A stretch of DNA of 64,000 bases from Alphaproteobacteria bacterium HGW-Alphaproteobacteria-18 (GCA_002841155.1 PHEH01000003.1:186001-250000); one strand, 5' to 3'. Numbered from the stretch's first letter, positions 28,850-38,753 are shown. The notes: a model not told the origin generated them from the sequence alone. Made by a program: numbers and translations.

Positions 28850-29634
28850 CAGCGCGGCGCCATGCGGATCGCCCCGTCAAGCCGGATCGTCTGACCATTG
28901 AAGTAGGCGTTGCGAACGAATTCGAGCACCAGCGACGCAAACTCTTCAGGCTTTCCAAGCCGTTTCGGAAACGGAACGGACGCCGCCAGCGACTCCAGGA
29001 CTTTTTCCGGGACACCCATCATCGGCGGGGTTGCCATGATGCCGGGCATGATGGAATTGACCCGGATTCCCTCGCTCATGAGGTCACGGGCGACAGGCAG
29101 GACCAGGCCATTCACCCCGGCCTTCGACGATCCGTAGGCGGCCTGCCCCATCTGACCATCCTGCGCAGCGACGGACGCCGTCAGCGTGATCACGCCGCGC
29201 TCTCCATCGTCATTGACCGGGTCCAGCGTCGCCATGCCCGCCGCCGTCATTGTGATACAGCGAAATGAGCCAACCATGTTGAGAAGCACGTTGCGCTGGT
29301 ATTCGTCGGTCGGAAACCGCACGATCTCACCGGTCTCCCGGTTGCGCGAGATGGTCTTTCGCGACGATCCGCCCCCGGCGCAGCCGACGAAAATGCGCTC
29401 CTGGCCGTGGGCGGCGCGGGCGCGCGCGAATCCCTCGAGGCAGCTTTGCTCGTCCATGATGTTGACATTGCAGAAGACAGCGCCGATTTCGCCGGCCACA
29501 GCTTCGCCACGTTCGGCGTTCATGTCGAAGACCGCGACTTTCGCTCCGGCCGCGCGAAGCGCCTTCGCGGTTGCAAGGCCAAGTCCGCTGGCGCCGCCCG
29601 ATACGATTGCTGAGGTTTGCTGCGTGATTTCCAA
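28849..29634 (-). CDS. SDR oxidoreductase, HSD10/type II 3-hydroxyacyl-CoA dehydrogenase-like
   Basis: AIVSGGASGLGLATAKAL, TASVAAQDGQMGQAAYGSSKAGVNGLVLPVARDLMSEGIRVNSIMPGIMATPPM. Confidence 0.88.
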   Translation of the reverse strand: MEITQQTSAIVSGGASGLGLATAKALRAAGAKVAVFDMNAERGEAVAGEIGAVFCNVNIMDEQSCLEGFARARAAHGQERIFVGCAGGGSSRKTISRNRETGEIVRFPTDEYQRNVLLNMVGSFRCITMTAAGMATLDPVNDDGERGVITLTASVAAQDGQMGQAAYGSSKAGVNGLVLPVARDLMSEGIRVNSIMPGIMATPPMMGVPEKVLESLAASVPFPKRLGKPEEFASLVLEFVRNAYFNGQTIRLDGAIRMAPR

Positions 29635-29660
29635 AGTGTTTCTCCGATACGGCTTGTGAC

Positions 29661-31157
29661 TTATGTGAACAGTTGCCTGATCTGCAGGACGGCGGGCTTC
29701 ATCGAGGCCGTGCGCGGCACATCATCGACTTCAAGGAAGCGAACCGGGATCTGATACGGAAGCAGCCGGTCCTTCAGGAACGCGCGGAACTCTGCGTCGT
29801 CTGGCATTGCGGCGCCCTCTGCCAGAATGATGGCGGCGGCCGGGACTTCTCCAAGACGCGCGTCCGGAATGCCCACGACAGCCGCCTCGCGAACAGACCT
29901 GTGCTGCTCAATCTGGCGAACGACATCGTCCGGGTGGACCTTGAACCCGCCTCGGACAATCGCATTGTCCGCCCGCCCCCGGATGAACAGAAAACTGTCT
30001 TCGTCCAGCACCGCCCGGTCCGTCGTCCGGCGCCATATCCCGGTATCGCCGATCTGCGGCGCCTTCAGCTCCAGCAATCCCTCAGAGCCCGGCGGCAGGG
30101 GCTCACCCGTCTCGGGATCGACAACCCGGGCTGTCACATCATGATGAAGGCGGCCCGCAGCGCCGCGCTTGTCCTTCCAGTGGAGACGGAAATCTTTCAG
30201 GGACCATCCTGCGACCGCGCCGGCAAATTCGGTTGCACCATAATTGCCAAGAATGGGAAGATCGTAACGCGCGAGGAATTCATCGACGATTGCCGGATCG
30301 AGCGGCGCAGTCCCGCTAATGATCGCTGACAGGCTGGAGAATGTGTCGGCGGGCAGGTTCGCCTCGAGGATCATGCGCAGCGCGGAAGGGACACCCGGCG
30401 CAACTTTTGGCCGGTGACGGACGACGGCGCGTGCCCATTTCTCGACCGAGAACCGCTCGACGAGACAGATCCGGCGTCCCGCCATGAGCGCTCCGATCAC
30501 CCCGTAGATCCCGCCGATATGCGTAACCGGATTGATGATCAGTGTCGCGCTCTCGCGCAGTTTCGCCGGATCGCCTGCCTTGCGTGTGCCCTCATAGACG
30601 GCGACGGCGGCAAAACTCGCATCAAAGGCAGCTCGGGAAAGCGGCACGCGCTTCGGTTTACCTGTGGTGCCGCTGGTGAGCATTTCGATGGCAACGCCGT
30701 CTGCGACGGGACGCTCGAAAGGCGCCTCCCCCATCGCGCCTTTTTGAGCGGCAAAGCTCAGATCTGGCGAAATGGCGATGATCAAGGGCGAGGTCCGCGC
30801 CATCGCGCCGGCAATTTCGGGCCGGGAGAGGTCTGAGGGCTCGCCGATGATAACCGGCGCGCCGAGCGCCTCAACATCTCCTGCAAGAACCGTATCCGGA
30901 TAGATCGGGTTGAGGGTTACCAGGCAGCGATCCGTCGCCAGCACGGCCAGGATTGCCGCGATGTGTCCGGGCCGGTTGTGCAGGAAGACACCGACACGTC
31001 CGCCGGCCGGTACCTTGTGCTCAGAGAGAAGGGCAGAGATGTCATCGACGCGCGCTTTCAGCTGCGCCCAGGAATACCAGGTCTCATCATGGTCGATGAC
31101 AGGCGCCTCAGGATCGAGCGTCATCACAGCGCGAAGCTTTTCAGAAATCGTTGCCAT
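29661..31157 (-). CDS. AMP-binding acyl-CoA synthetase (paralogue of 53413-54936)
   Basis: EMLTSGTTGKPKRVPLS, GNYGATEFAGAVAGWSL, RTTDRAVLDEDSFLFIRGRADNAIVRGGFKVHPDDV. Confidence 0.93.
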   Translation of the reverse strand: MATISEKLRAVMTLDPEAPVIDHDETWYSWAQLKARVDDISALLSEHKVPAGGRVGVFLHNRPGHIAAILAVLATDRCLVTLNPIYPDTVLAGDVEALGAPVIIGEPSDLSRPEIAGAMARTSPLIIAISPDLSFAAQKGAMGEAPFERPVADGVAIEMLTSGTTGKPKRVPLSRAAFDASFAAVAVYEGTRKAGDPAKLRESATLIINPVTHIGGIYGVIGALMAGRRICLVERFSVEKWARAVVRHRPKVAPGVPSALRMILEANLPADTFSSLSAIISGTAPLDPAIVDEFLARYDLPILGNYGATEFAGAVAGWSLKDFRLHWKDKRGAAGRLHHDVTARVVDPETGEPLPPGSEGLLELKAPQIGDTGIWRRTTDRAVLDEDSFLFIRGRADNAIVRGGFKVHPDDVVRQIEQHRSVREAAVVGIPDARLGEVPAAAIILAEGAAMPDDAEFRAFLKDRLLPYQIPVRFLEVDDVPRTASMKPAVLQIRQLFT

Positions 31158-31199
31158 GTTTGGGCCCTGCCTGTGCCGACGCCCCGGTGTCGGCCTTAC

Positions 31200-31216
31200 C
31201 TATATAACTAGGTATT
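31200..31216 (+). promoter_or_regulatory. Operator B copy: CTATATAACTAGGTATT
   Basis: Upstream of the CoA ligase-SDR-DUF2889 operon. Confidence 0.7.
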
Positions 31217-31261
31217 ACATTAAGGCCGGGTTTGGCAAGCGCACCCGAACAATCGTCCACA

Positions 31262-31825
31262 TCATCCGTCAATGATGGCCTGAAGCGAACGGGCGAGCCA
31301 CTGACGCACGCCCTCATCGGCGCGTCCCTGAAACGGCTGAAGGGGCAGGATCAGCTGGAATGTGAAGAAGCCGGTGGACACGGCCATGATCTCGGCCGCC
31401 CGTGCTGCTGCGTCCGCCCCGCCGATCCATCTCTCCAGGGGTTGCATGATCTTCTTGTGGAGGAGCGCGACGGCGATGGCCTGCGTCTCCTTATTGGCTG
31501 CTGAAAAGATCAGCATGGGCAGAGGATTGATCCTGGTCTGAGAGGGGGTAGTAAACAGCTCTGCGATCGCCTCTCCGAACCGATCGCGCGGCACGGATGT
31601 AAGCATGCCTACGTCCAGCGCGCCGCTCAGCGCTTCCTCGAACAGTTTCTCCTTGGATCCGAAATAGCGGCTGACAAGCGCCGGATTCGCTCCGGCCCGA
31701 TGGGTAATCTCCTTAAGCGAGGCTTCGCCATAGGGCGTTGTGGAGAACACGTCCTGAGCTGCTGCGAGGATGGCTTCCCTCGTGCGCTCTGCATTCCGTT
31801 TCCTGAGGTCAGACCCGTCGCTCAT
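31262..31825 (-). CDS. TetR family transcriptional regulator
   Basis: RKRNAERTREAILAAAQDVFSTTPYGEASLKEITHRAGANPALVSRYFGSKEKLFEEAL. Confidence 0.92.
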   Translation of the reverse strand: MSDGSDLRKRNAERTREAILAAAQDVFSTTPYGEASLKEITHRAGANPALVSRYFGSKEKLFEEALSGALDVGMLTSVPRDRFGEAIAELFTTPSQTRINPLPMLIFSAANKETQAIAVALLHKKIMQPLERWIGGADAAARAAEIMAVSTGFFTFQLILPLQPFQGRADEGVRQWLARSLQAIIDG

Positions 31826-31841
31826 GCACTTGGTTATATAT
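31825..31841 (-). promoter_or_regulatory. Operator B copy (reverse strand): ATATATAACCAAGTGCA
   Basis: Divergent TetR/P450 region, directly abutting the TetR start codon. Confidence 0.6.
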
Positions 31842-31901
31842 GTATTGACTCGCAAGTAAATCACAATTTACTTAGCAAAAAACTGTGGGAGAGGAAACCA
31901 G

Positions 31902-33101
31902 ATGGTAATGGCTGAAGTTCCGGCGCATGTCCCGGCAGACCGGGTTTTTCCGTTCGACTATCACAATGATCCTCTGATCGCAGAAGACGTCCATGACGGC
32001 CTCCTGAAGCTCAGGCAGGCTGCGCCGCCGATCTTCTGGACACCGACACATGGTGGGCACTGGATCGTCTCGGACAGTGACCTGATCTCTAGCATCCTCA
32101 AGACGCCGGCACTCTTCTCGAGCAAGCAGTTGCAGATCCCGCCGCGGGAAGATGCGCCCCGGATGATCCCGGAGTCGCTCGATCCCCCCGAGCACCTTCT
32201 CTATCGCCACCTGATGATGGAGTATTTCGAGAAGTCGCGGATCGCGCATCTGCAGGAACGCGTCAGCTACTGGACCGATACCCTTCTGGCCGATCTCAAA
32301 GGCAAGCAGGACTGCGAGTTCGTCGACGCCGTCGCCTCACGCCTGCCGGTTTATGTGTTCATGGAGTTTGCCGGCTTTCCGCTGGACCGGGCCGATGATT
32401 TCCGCGCGCTTGTCGACGGGATGTTCCGCTCGAGCGATCCGATGCAGCGCCAGCAGTTTGCGATGCGGATCATGGGCGAGCTCCAGCAGCTCATTGCAGC
32501 CCGCATGGCTGAGCCGAAGGATGACATCCTCAGCAAGCTGATTGAAGCGGATTTCCAGGGCCGGAAGCTGAACTTTGAAGAGCTGATGTCGATCGGCTTT
32601 CTGCTTTTCCTCGCCGGACTCGACACCGTCACCAATGCCATGACATTCGGAATCCGCCACCTCGCACGCGATGCGTCTTTCCGCGCGAAACTCAGGAACA
32701 ATCCGGACAAGTCACCCGAAGCCGTTGAGGAGCTCCTGCGGCGCTACACATTTCCGACCCTGCCAAGGCAAGTCACTGAAGACACCGAGCTGGGCGGGGT
32801 CAGCCTGAAAGCCGGCGACATGGTCCTCTGCCTTATCGCGCTGGTTGGCCTCGACGAAAAGCTCAACCCCGACGCCCTCGCTGTCGACCTTGACCGGGAA
32901 AAGCGGACACATTTTGCATTCGGCACGGGCGGTCATACCTGCCTCGGCCGCCATCTCGCAAAGATGGAGCTCGAAACCCTCTACCGCCGCTGGCTGGAGG
33001 CGTTTCCCGATTTCGAGATCGACCCGTCCCGCAAAGCTGCAGCGCCCCGCGGCGGCGCCGTGATGGGGATCCCCGAACTCTGGCTGCGTCTGCCTGTCTG
33101 A
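31902..33101 (+). CDS. Cytochrome P450 (paralogue of 5169-6377)
   Basis: FLAGLDTVTNAMTFGIRHLA, FGTGGHTCLGRHLAKMELETL. Confidence 0.95.
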   Translation: MVMAEVPAHVPADRVFPFDYHNDPLIAEDVHDGLLKLRQAAPPIFWTPTHGGHWIVSDSDLISSILKTPALFSSKQLQIPPREDAPRMIPESLDPPEHLLYRHLMMEYFEKSRIAHLQERVSYWTDTLLADLKGKQDCEFVDAVASRLPVYVFMEFAGFPLDRADDFRALVDGMFRSSDPMQRQQFAMRIMGELQQLIAARMAEPKDDILSKLIEADFQGRKLNFEELMSIGFLLFLAGLDTVTNAMTFGIRHLARDASFRAKLRNNPDKSPEAVEELLRRYTFPTLPRQVTEDTELGGVSLKAGDMVLCLIALVGLDEKLNPDALAVDLDREKRTHFAFGTGGHTCLGRHLAKMELETLYRRWLEAFPDFEIDPSRKAAAPRGGAVMGIPELWLRLPV

Positions 33102-33118
33102 AACTCCCGGAGGAAAAC

Positions 33119-34576
33119 ATGGTCACTGACATTAAGCTGCCTGACGTCAAGATCTGGATCGGTCAGGACGGCCGCTCACAGGGGAGCGGCGGAACCTTTG
33201 CGCACCTCAACCCGGTGACCGGAGAGAAGCAGGCCGACATTCCCCTTGCCGGTATTTCCGAGGTGCATGAAACCGTTGAGAAAGCCGCCGAGGCCTTCAA
33301 AGCCTGGCGCACCACGCGCCCGGAGCATCGCCGCGATATACTCAACCGGTTTGCCGACCTGATCGATCAGCATAAGGAAGAGTTTGCCGCCCTGGCGGCG
33401 AAGGATGGCGGCACGCCCCTGCCCTCCGGTATGGGCATGGCCCTGCTGTCAGTCCAGTGGACAAAGTATTATGCAGGCTGGTGCGACAAGCTCGACGGAG
33501 ATCTCTACTCGACCTATGACACGCGCGGCGAGTTTTCCTATTCTGTCCCGGAACCGCTGGGCGTCGTCGGGATCATCATTACCTGGAACGGGCCCCTCAT
33601 CTCCCTGTCGATGAAAGTTGCACCGGCCCTGGCGGCGGGCAATTGTGTCGTGGTCAAACCTGCCGAGATCACCCCCTTCGCACCGGACCTCTATGCCCGG
33701 CTTGCCAGGGAGGCCGGTATCCCCGACGGGGTCCTGTCGATCATTCCCGGCGGGATTGAAGCGGGCGAAGCGCTCGTGAAACATCCCAAGATCGAGAAAC
33801 TGAGCTTCACCGGCGGCCCGATCGCGGCGCGCAAGATCATGGCCGCCTGCGCCGAAAACATTAAGCCGTCGGTCATGGAGCTTGGTGGCAAATCCGCCAG
33901 CCTCATGTTCCCCGACGCCGACATCGACGCGGCCTGCGCGCGGGCCATTCAGTGGTCGATTGGTGTCATGGCCGGTCAGGGCTGCGCGCTGCCGACCCGG
34001 CTTCTCGTCCACAGCGACATCTATGACGAGGTCTGCGACAGGCTCGTGGCAATTGCCTCCCAGTACAAGGTCGGCGACCCTTTCGAACCCGGGGTTGCGG
34101 TCGGGCCCGTCATCAACCGGGCCGCCTGTGACCGGATCGTCGGCATGCTGGACCGCGCCAAAGCGGCAAAGGCCGGCCGCATCCTGATGGGAGGCAGTCA
34201 TTGCGGGGGACCGCTTGTGGGCGGAAACTTCATCGAGCCGACCATCATTGCCGATGTCGACCCCAAAAGCGAAATCGCCCAGGTCGAGATCTTCGGACCC
34301 GTCCTGCTCGTCTTCAGGTTCGAGACAGAGGACGAAGCCGTGGCGCTCGCCAATGATACCGAGTATGGCCTTGCCGCCTATATCCAGTCGAATGACATCA
34401 GGCGCATCCACCGGGTTGCCGAGCGGCTGAAGGCCGGCGGCGTCTATGTCAACGGCGCCGTCCAGATCAATCCGCACACCCCGTTCGGGGGCCTCGGCCT
34501 TTCGGGCTTTGGCAAGGAAGGCGGACGCGCCGGAATCGACGAGTTCCTCCGCTACAAGACCGTATCCATCGCCTGA
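33119..34576 (+). CDS. Aldehyde dehydrogenase family protein
   Basis: ITWNGPLISLSMKVAPALAAGNCVVVKPAEITPF, SFTGGPIAARKIMAACAENIKPSVMELGGKSASLMF, GQGCALPTRLLVH. Confidence 0.94.
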   Translation: MVTDIKLPDVKIWIGQDGRSQGSGGTFAHLNPVTGEKQADIPLAGISEVHETVEKAAEAFKAWRTTRPEHRRDILNRFADLIDQHKEEFAALAAKDGGTPLPSGMGMALLSVQWTKYYAGWCDKLDGDLYSTYDTRGEFSYSVPEPLGVVGIIITWNGPLISLSMKVAPALAAGNCVVVKPAEITPFAPDLYARLAREAGIPDGVLSIIPGGIEAGEALVKHPKIEKLSFTGGPIAARKIMAACAENIKPSVMELGGKSASLMFPDADIDAACARAIQWSIGVMAGQGCALPTRLLVHSDIYDEVCDRLVAIASQYKVGDPFEPGVAVGPVINRAACDRIVGMLDRAKAAKAGRILMGGSHCGGPLVGGNFIEPTIIADVDPKSEIAQVEIFGPVLLVFRFETEDEAVALANDTEYGLAAYIQSNDIRRIHRVAERLKAGGVYVNGAVQINPHTPFGGLGLSGFGKEGGRAGIDEFLRYKTVSIA

Positions 34577-34595
34577 GCCAGGAAAGCCAGAACCC

Positions 34596-35381
34596 ATGAC
34601 CTTTTCCCTCGACCAGTTCCGCCTTGACGGCAAAGTGGCCATCGTCACCGGCGCCGGCGGGCGCGGCAACTCCATCGGCCGGGCCTATGCGCTGGGGCTC
34701 GCAGCGGCGGGCGCAGCCGTGGTTGTTGCCGACATCAACAAGGACGGCGCTGTCAGTGTCGCCAATGAGATCATCCAGGCAGGCGGGCACGCGGCCGGTG
34801 TTCAGACCGACATCACCGATCGCGCCTCTGTCGAGGCAATGGTTGCAGCGGCCGAAAAGCAGTTCGGCGGGGTCGACATCCTCGTCAACAACGCCGCGCT
34901 GATGGTGGAAATCGTGGCGACCCCGGCAATCCAGCACACCACGGACCAGTGGAACCGCGCCTTCGCCGTCAATGTGACAGGTGCGCTCCACTGCGCGCAG
35001 GCCGTCGCGCCTCTGATGGCCAGGCGCGGCGGCGGAAAGATCATCAACCAGGTCTCGGGCGGCGCATATCCTCCGTCTACGGTCTATGGTATCACTAAGA
35101 TTGCGCTGGTCGGCCTCACCACGACGCTGGCCCGGGAACTCGGCAGTCAGAAGATCAACGTCAACGCCATCGCGCCTGGCAACACGATGTCGGATGCCGG
35201 CGCCCTGCTGACACCCGACAGTTCGCCGTTTGTGAAGGCGCTGGAGGCCTCGATCGCCATGCGTATGCGCGGACAGCCCGACGAACTCGTTGGTCCGCTC
35301 CTGCTACTTTGCTCACCGGCCGGCGACTGGATGACGGGCCAGGTTCTGCACGTTGATGGCGGCTGGATCATTCGCCCCTGA
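34596..35381 (+). CDS. SDR family oxidoreductase
   Basis: KVAIVTGAGGRGNSIGRAYALGLAAAGA, NNAALMVE, STVYGITKIALVGLTTTLARELG. Confidence 0.92.
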   Translation: MTFSLDQFRLDGKVAIVTGAGGRGNSIGRAYALGLAAAGAAVVVADINKDGAVSVANEIIQAGGHAAGVQTDITDRASVEAMVAAAEKQFGGVDILVNNAALMVEIVATPAIQHTTDQWNRAFAVNVTGALHCAQAVAPLMARRGGGKIINQVSGGAYPPSTVYGITKIALVGLTTTLARELGSQKINVNAIAPGNTMSDAGALLTPDSSPFVKALEASIAMRMRGQPDELVGPLLLLCSPAGDWMTGQVLHVDGGWIIRP

Positions 35382-35591
35382 GACTGAAACAATGTGGCGG
35401 CCAATGGTCGGGATACTGCGTTACCCCTCTGTTGGCTGCCTGGATCGCCTGTCGTGGAAACCGGCTTCTGACGGGCACGCCCTTCGCCGTCCCGTCCGCA
35501 CTTTCAGGCGGCGTTTCACGGCCGGTAATATGCGTGTCGCCACGTTCACGTCCCGGGACGCGGCGTCCTTCCTGCCTGGAAAACGCCGCGC

Positions 35592-36194
35592 TCAGTCATC
35601 GACACCCATGACGCAGCCCGTGATATAGGCCGCATAATCGCTCACGAGATAAGCCGCCAGCGCGCCGAGGGAGCGGAGCTGGGACCTGGTACCACCCGCG
35701 ACAACGCGGCTCGCAATGGTGTTGACCCGGATTCCGTCCCGGGCCCATTCAACGGCGAGCGTCTTCGTCAGATTAGACAGCGCGCCCGAAGCGGCTGCCT
35801 GCACGGCGCCGCCCGCCTCTTCGGGCAAGTCGAGGAACAGGATAACACCGGGCCTGCCCTGCGCGATGAGGCTTTGCGCAAGTTCCGCTGCATAGAAGAA
35901 CCCGCTGTCGACACCCGCCTGCAGTCCGGCGCGCCAGGCGCGCGGATCCAACTGATCGGCGCGCGTGCCGTCACCGGCTGACCCGGCGTGGACCAGCAGC
36001 GTCACCGGATCGCGTGCGGCCGCGCTCGCAGCGTCTATAGCCGCGGCCGCATCTGCCCGGCTGGCAACGACCGGCCCCCGCGCAATCGTGGCGCCCGCCG
36101 CCGCCAGTTCGTGAGCGACGGCCTCCAGGCCCGCTCCTTCGCCGATGACAATCGCCACCGGGTCTGCCAGCCAGCTCGGAACGGTCCGGCTCAT
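35592..36194 (-). CDS. Degenerate SDR-fold protein (catalytic Tyr/Lys apparently absent)
   Basis: SDR-like C-terminal half SGALSNLTKTLAVEWARDGIRVNTIASRVV, but QAAAS occupies the YxxxK position; start/stop overlap with the upstream SDR. Confidence 0.75.
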   Translation of the reverse strand: MSRTVPSWLADPVAIVIGEGAGLEAVAHELAAAGATIARGPVVASRADAAAAIDAASAAARDPVTLLVHAGSAGDGTRADQLDPRAWRAGLQAGVDSGFFYAAELAQSLIAQGRPGVILFLDLPEEAGGAVQAAASGALSNLTKTLAVEWARDGIRVNTIASRVVAGGTRSQLRSLGALAAYLVSDYAAYITGCVMGVDD

Positions 36195-37072
36195 TGGGAA
36201 TACCCCCAGATATTGGCACGCTGGTTGGGCGGCACGAAGTCAGGAGACAACAACGCGCGGCGCAGGCTTTCACCGCCATCAATCATCATGACCTGACCCG
36301 TAATGGCCGAAGCAAAGGGCGAACACAGGAAGGCGCCGGCCCAGCCGAACTCCTGCATTCGCCCGGTTCGCCCCGCCGGAATCATCCGGCCCAGTTTTTC
36401 AACCATCTCAGGATCATCTCCATTGGGCGAAGCGGCATGCGGGAAGAAGCCGGCTGCCACACAGTTCACGCGAATGCCGCCGGGCCGCCAGTCCCTCGCG
36501 AGCGCGCGGGTCAGGGTGGCTATCGCTGCCTTGGCCGCGGCCGAATGGGCGTCACCGGGAAAGCCGGTCCGGATGTATTGCGCGCTGTTATTGACGATGG
36601 CGCCCGGCAAGGCGATCGCCATCCGCCGCCGGGCAAACTCGGCCGAGCAGAGAAACGTTCCGTCGATGGCAATCTGCGTGATGGCATTCCAGGCATTTGT
36701 GGAAAGCGATTCGGCGAGTGCCGGGAAATTTCCCCCCGCATTGTTGGCGAGGATGCTGACAGGCCCAAGCTCATCCTCTGCAGCATCAAATGCGGCAGAC
36801 ACCTGGGCTGCGTCACGCACATCCGCGGCGATGGCCAGGGCCCTCTCGCCCATGGCCTCAATCTCAGCGGCAACAGCGCGGGCCTTATCAATATCCCGGC
36901 CAAGGATTGCGAGCTTTGCGCCGCCCTGCGCAAAGGCGAGGGCCATGCCGCGGCCCATGCCTGAGCTCCCGCCCGTGACCAGGACGACATCGTCGGAAAA
37001 CACGGCCTCCGGCAGGAAGGGCCGGTCAAAATCCGGCGGCGCGATGATCCGGTCTGCTCTCTGGTTTGTCAT
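36191..37072 (-). CDS. SDR oxidoreductase, 2,4-dienoyl-CoA reductase-like
   Basis: VVLVTGGSSGMGRGMALAFAQGGA, NNAGGNFPALAESLSTNAWNAITQIAIDGTF, HSAAAKAAIATLTRALARDW (S-x3-K instead of Y-x3-K, as in DECR-type SDRs). Confidence 0.85.
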   Translation of the reverse strand: MTNQRADRIIAPPDFDRPFLPEAVFSDDVVLVTGGSSGMGRGMALAFAQGGAKLAILGRDIDKARAVAAEIEAMGERALAIAADVRDAAQVSAAFDAAEDELGPVSILANNAGGNFPALAESLSTNAWNAITQIAIDGTFLCSAEFARRRMAIALPGAIVNNSAQYIRTGFPGDAHSAAAKAAIATLTRALARDWRPGGIRVNCVAAGFFPHAASPNGDDPEMVEKLGRMIPAGRTGRMQEFGWAGAFLCSPFASAITGQVMMIDGGESLRRALLSPDFVPPNQRANIWGYSQ

Positions 37073-37161
37073 TGACTGTCCCCTCTCGCCGGGTGCCCCT
37101 TGTGCCGGCATCGGGCCGCGTGCCATCCTTCCGGCATCAGGATTTCGCCGAGACGCACCGC

Positions 37162-37593
37162 ATGACCGACCCCCGCTTTTCCGAACGCATGGCCATTACC
37201 GATCTCATGGCACGTTACACGATCAACGGAGATCGCGGCCAACTCGCCGGACTCGCCGCGTGTTTCGCGCCGGACGGCATCCTTGAATTTCCAGGCACAA
37301 GCGCGAAAAGCCCTGCCGAAATTATTAGTGTACTGAGCAATGGCCCACGCAACCCGTCGCTCACGTTTGTTCGTCATCATCTGACTTCGTCCCTGATCGA
37401 GTTCGAGGCAACAGGCAAAGCGACCGGCCGGACCTATTTTCAGGTCTGTTCGAATGCTGGCCTCGACCATATCGGCGTCTATGCTGACCGCTTCGTCCAT
37501 CTTGTTGACGGCTGGCGCATCGCCCACCGGCAGGTTCGCATCGACTGGCAGTCGCCGGATTCCCTGTTTCGAAGATTTGAGACCCGCCATTAG
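37162..37593 (+). CDS. SnoaL/NTF2-like protein
   Basis: ERMAITDLMARYTINGDRGQLAGLAACFAPDGILEFPG...YADRFVHLVDGWRIAHRQVRIDW. Confidence 0.85.
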   Translation: MTDPRFSERMAITDLMARYTINGDRGQLAGLAACFAPDGILEFPGTSAKSPAEIISVLSNGPRNPSLTFVRHHLTSSLIEFEATGKATGRTYFQVCSNAGLDHIGVYADRFVHLVDGWRIAHRQVRIDWQSPDSLFRRFETRH

Positions 37594-38753
37594 AGTCCCC
37601 GTGCGATCAGGACCTTCATGATTTCATTCGAGCCGCCATAGATCCTCTGAATGCGCGAATTCTTCCACTGTCTGGCGATGGGGTATTCGTTGACATAGCC
37701 GTACCCGCCGTGGAGCTGCAGGCAGGCATCCATGATTTCCCACTCGGTATCCGTCACCCACATCTTGGCGATGGCGGACGTGTCGTTGTCCAGGGTCCCG
37801 TCGATGGCTTTCTGGATACAGTCATTGATGAAGGTTCTTGCCACAACCGCCTTGGCCTTGCAGGCGGCGAGCTGAAACTGCGTATTCTGGAAGTCGAACA
37901 CAGACTGGCCGAAAGCTTTGCGCTCCCGGGTATATTCGAGGGTCCAGTTGATCGCCTTTTCCATCGCAATGACCGAGTTAACGGCAATGATCAGCCGTTC
38001 GCGCGGCAGTTCGGCCATCAGCTGGAAGAAGCCCTTGCCTTCCTCGGCGCCGAGAAGGTTGTCAGCAGGCACAAACACATTGTCGAAGAACAGCTCTGAA
38101 GTGTCCTGCGCCTCATGCCCGATCTTGTCCAGCTTGTTGCCCCGCCGGAACCCCTCGACCTGATCGGTCTCCACGATGAGCAGGGATACGCCGCGTGCGC
38201 CCCTGGACGGATCGGTCTTTGCGACCACGACAATGAAGTCAGCGATCTGTCCGTTGGAAATGAAGGTCTTCGACCCGTTGATCCGGTAGCCGTTGCCATC
38301 CCGGAGCGCGGTTGTCCGGATTGCCTGAAGATCGGAGCCGGCTCCGGGCTCACTCATGGCGATGGCGCAGACGCGCTCACCTGAAATCAGCTTCGGCAGC
38401 CAGCGGCGTTTCTGGTCTTCGGTGCCGTGCAGCGCGATGTAGGGCGCGACGATCACATTGTGCAGCGTGAGGGCGAACCCTTCCAGTCCAAGGCGCGCGC
38501 AGAGTTCGCAAAGGACAATGTCGTGCCGGAAATCGCCGCCGGGCCCGCCATAGGCTTCCGGCAGGCTCACACCGAGAAATCCGGCCTCACCGACTTCGGT
38601 CCAGAAACGTCTTTCCACCTGTCCGTCGGCCACCCATTTCGCCACCCGCCCGGGCGGCGCGGCGCGGGTGAAGTATTTTTCAGCGCCGGCCGCGAACATT
38701 TTGATTTCCTCGTCCTGCATGAAAGCGGGATCGGGTAGTTTGAGCGTCGACAT
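37590..38753 (-). CDS. Acyl-CoA dehydrogenase
   Basis: CAIAMSEPGAGSDLQAIRTTA, LHGGYGYVNEYPIARQWKNSRIQRIYGGSNEIMKVLIARGL. Confidence 0.95.
   Translation of the reverse strand: MSTLKLPDPAFMQDEEIKMFAAGAEKYFTRAAPPGRVAKWVADGQVERRFWTEVGEAGFLGVSLPEAYGGPGGDFRHDIVLCELCARLGLEGFALTLHNVIVAPYIALHGTEDQKRRWLPKLISGERVCAIAMSEPGAGSDLQAIRTTALRDGNGYRINGSKTFISNGQIADFIVVVAKTDPSRGARGVSLLIVETDQVEGFRRGNKLDKIGHEAQDTSELFFDNVFVPADNLLGAEEGKGFFQLMAELPRERLIIAVNSVIAMEKAINWTLEYTRERKAFGQSVFDFQNTQFQLAACKAKAVVARTFINDCIQKAIDGTLDNDTSAIAKMWVTDTEWEIMDACLQLHGGYGYVNEYPIARQWKNSRIQRIYGGSNEIMKVLIARGL

Noticed and set aside
33449-34675. 408-aa minus-strand ORF
   Set aside because: Antisense to the aldehyde dehydrogenase, which has clear catalytic motifs.
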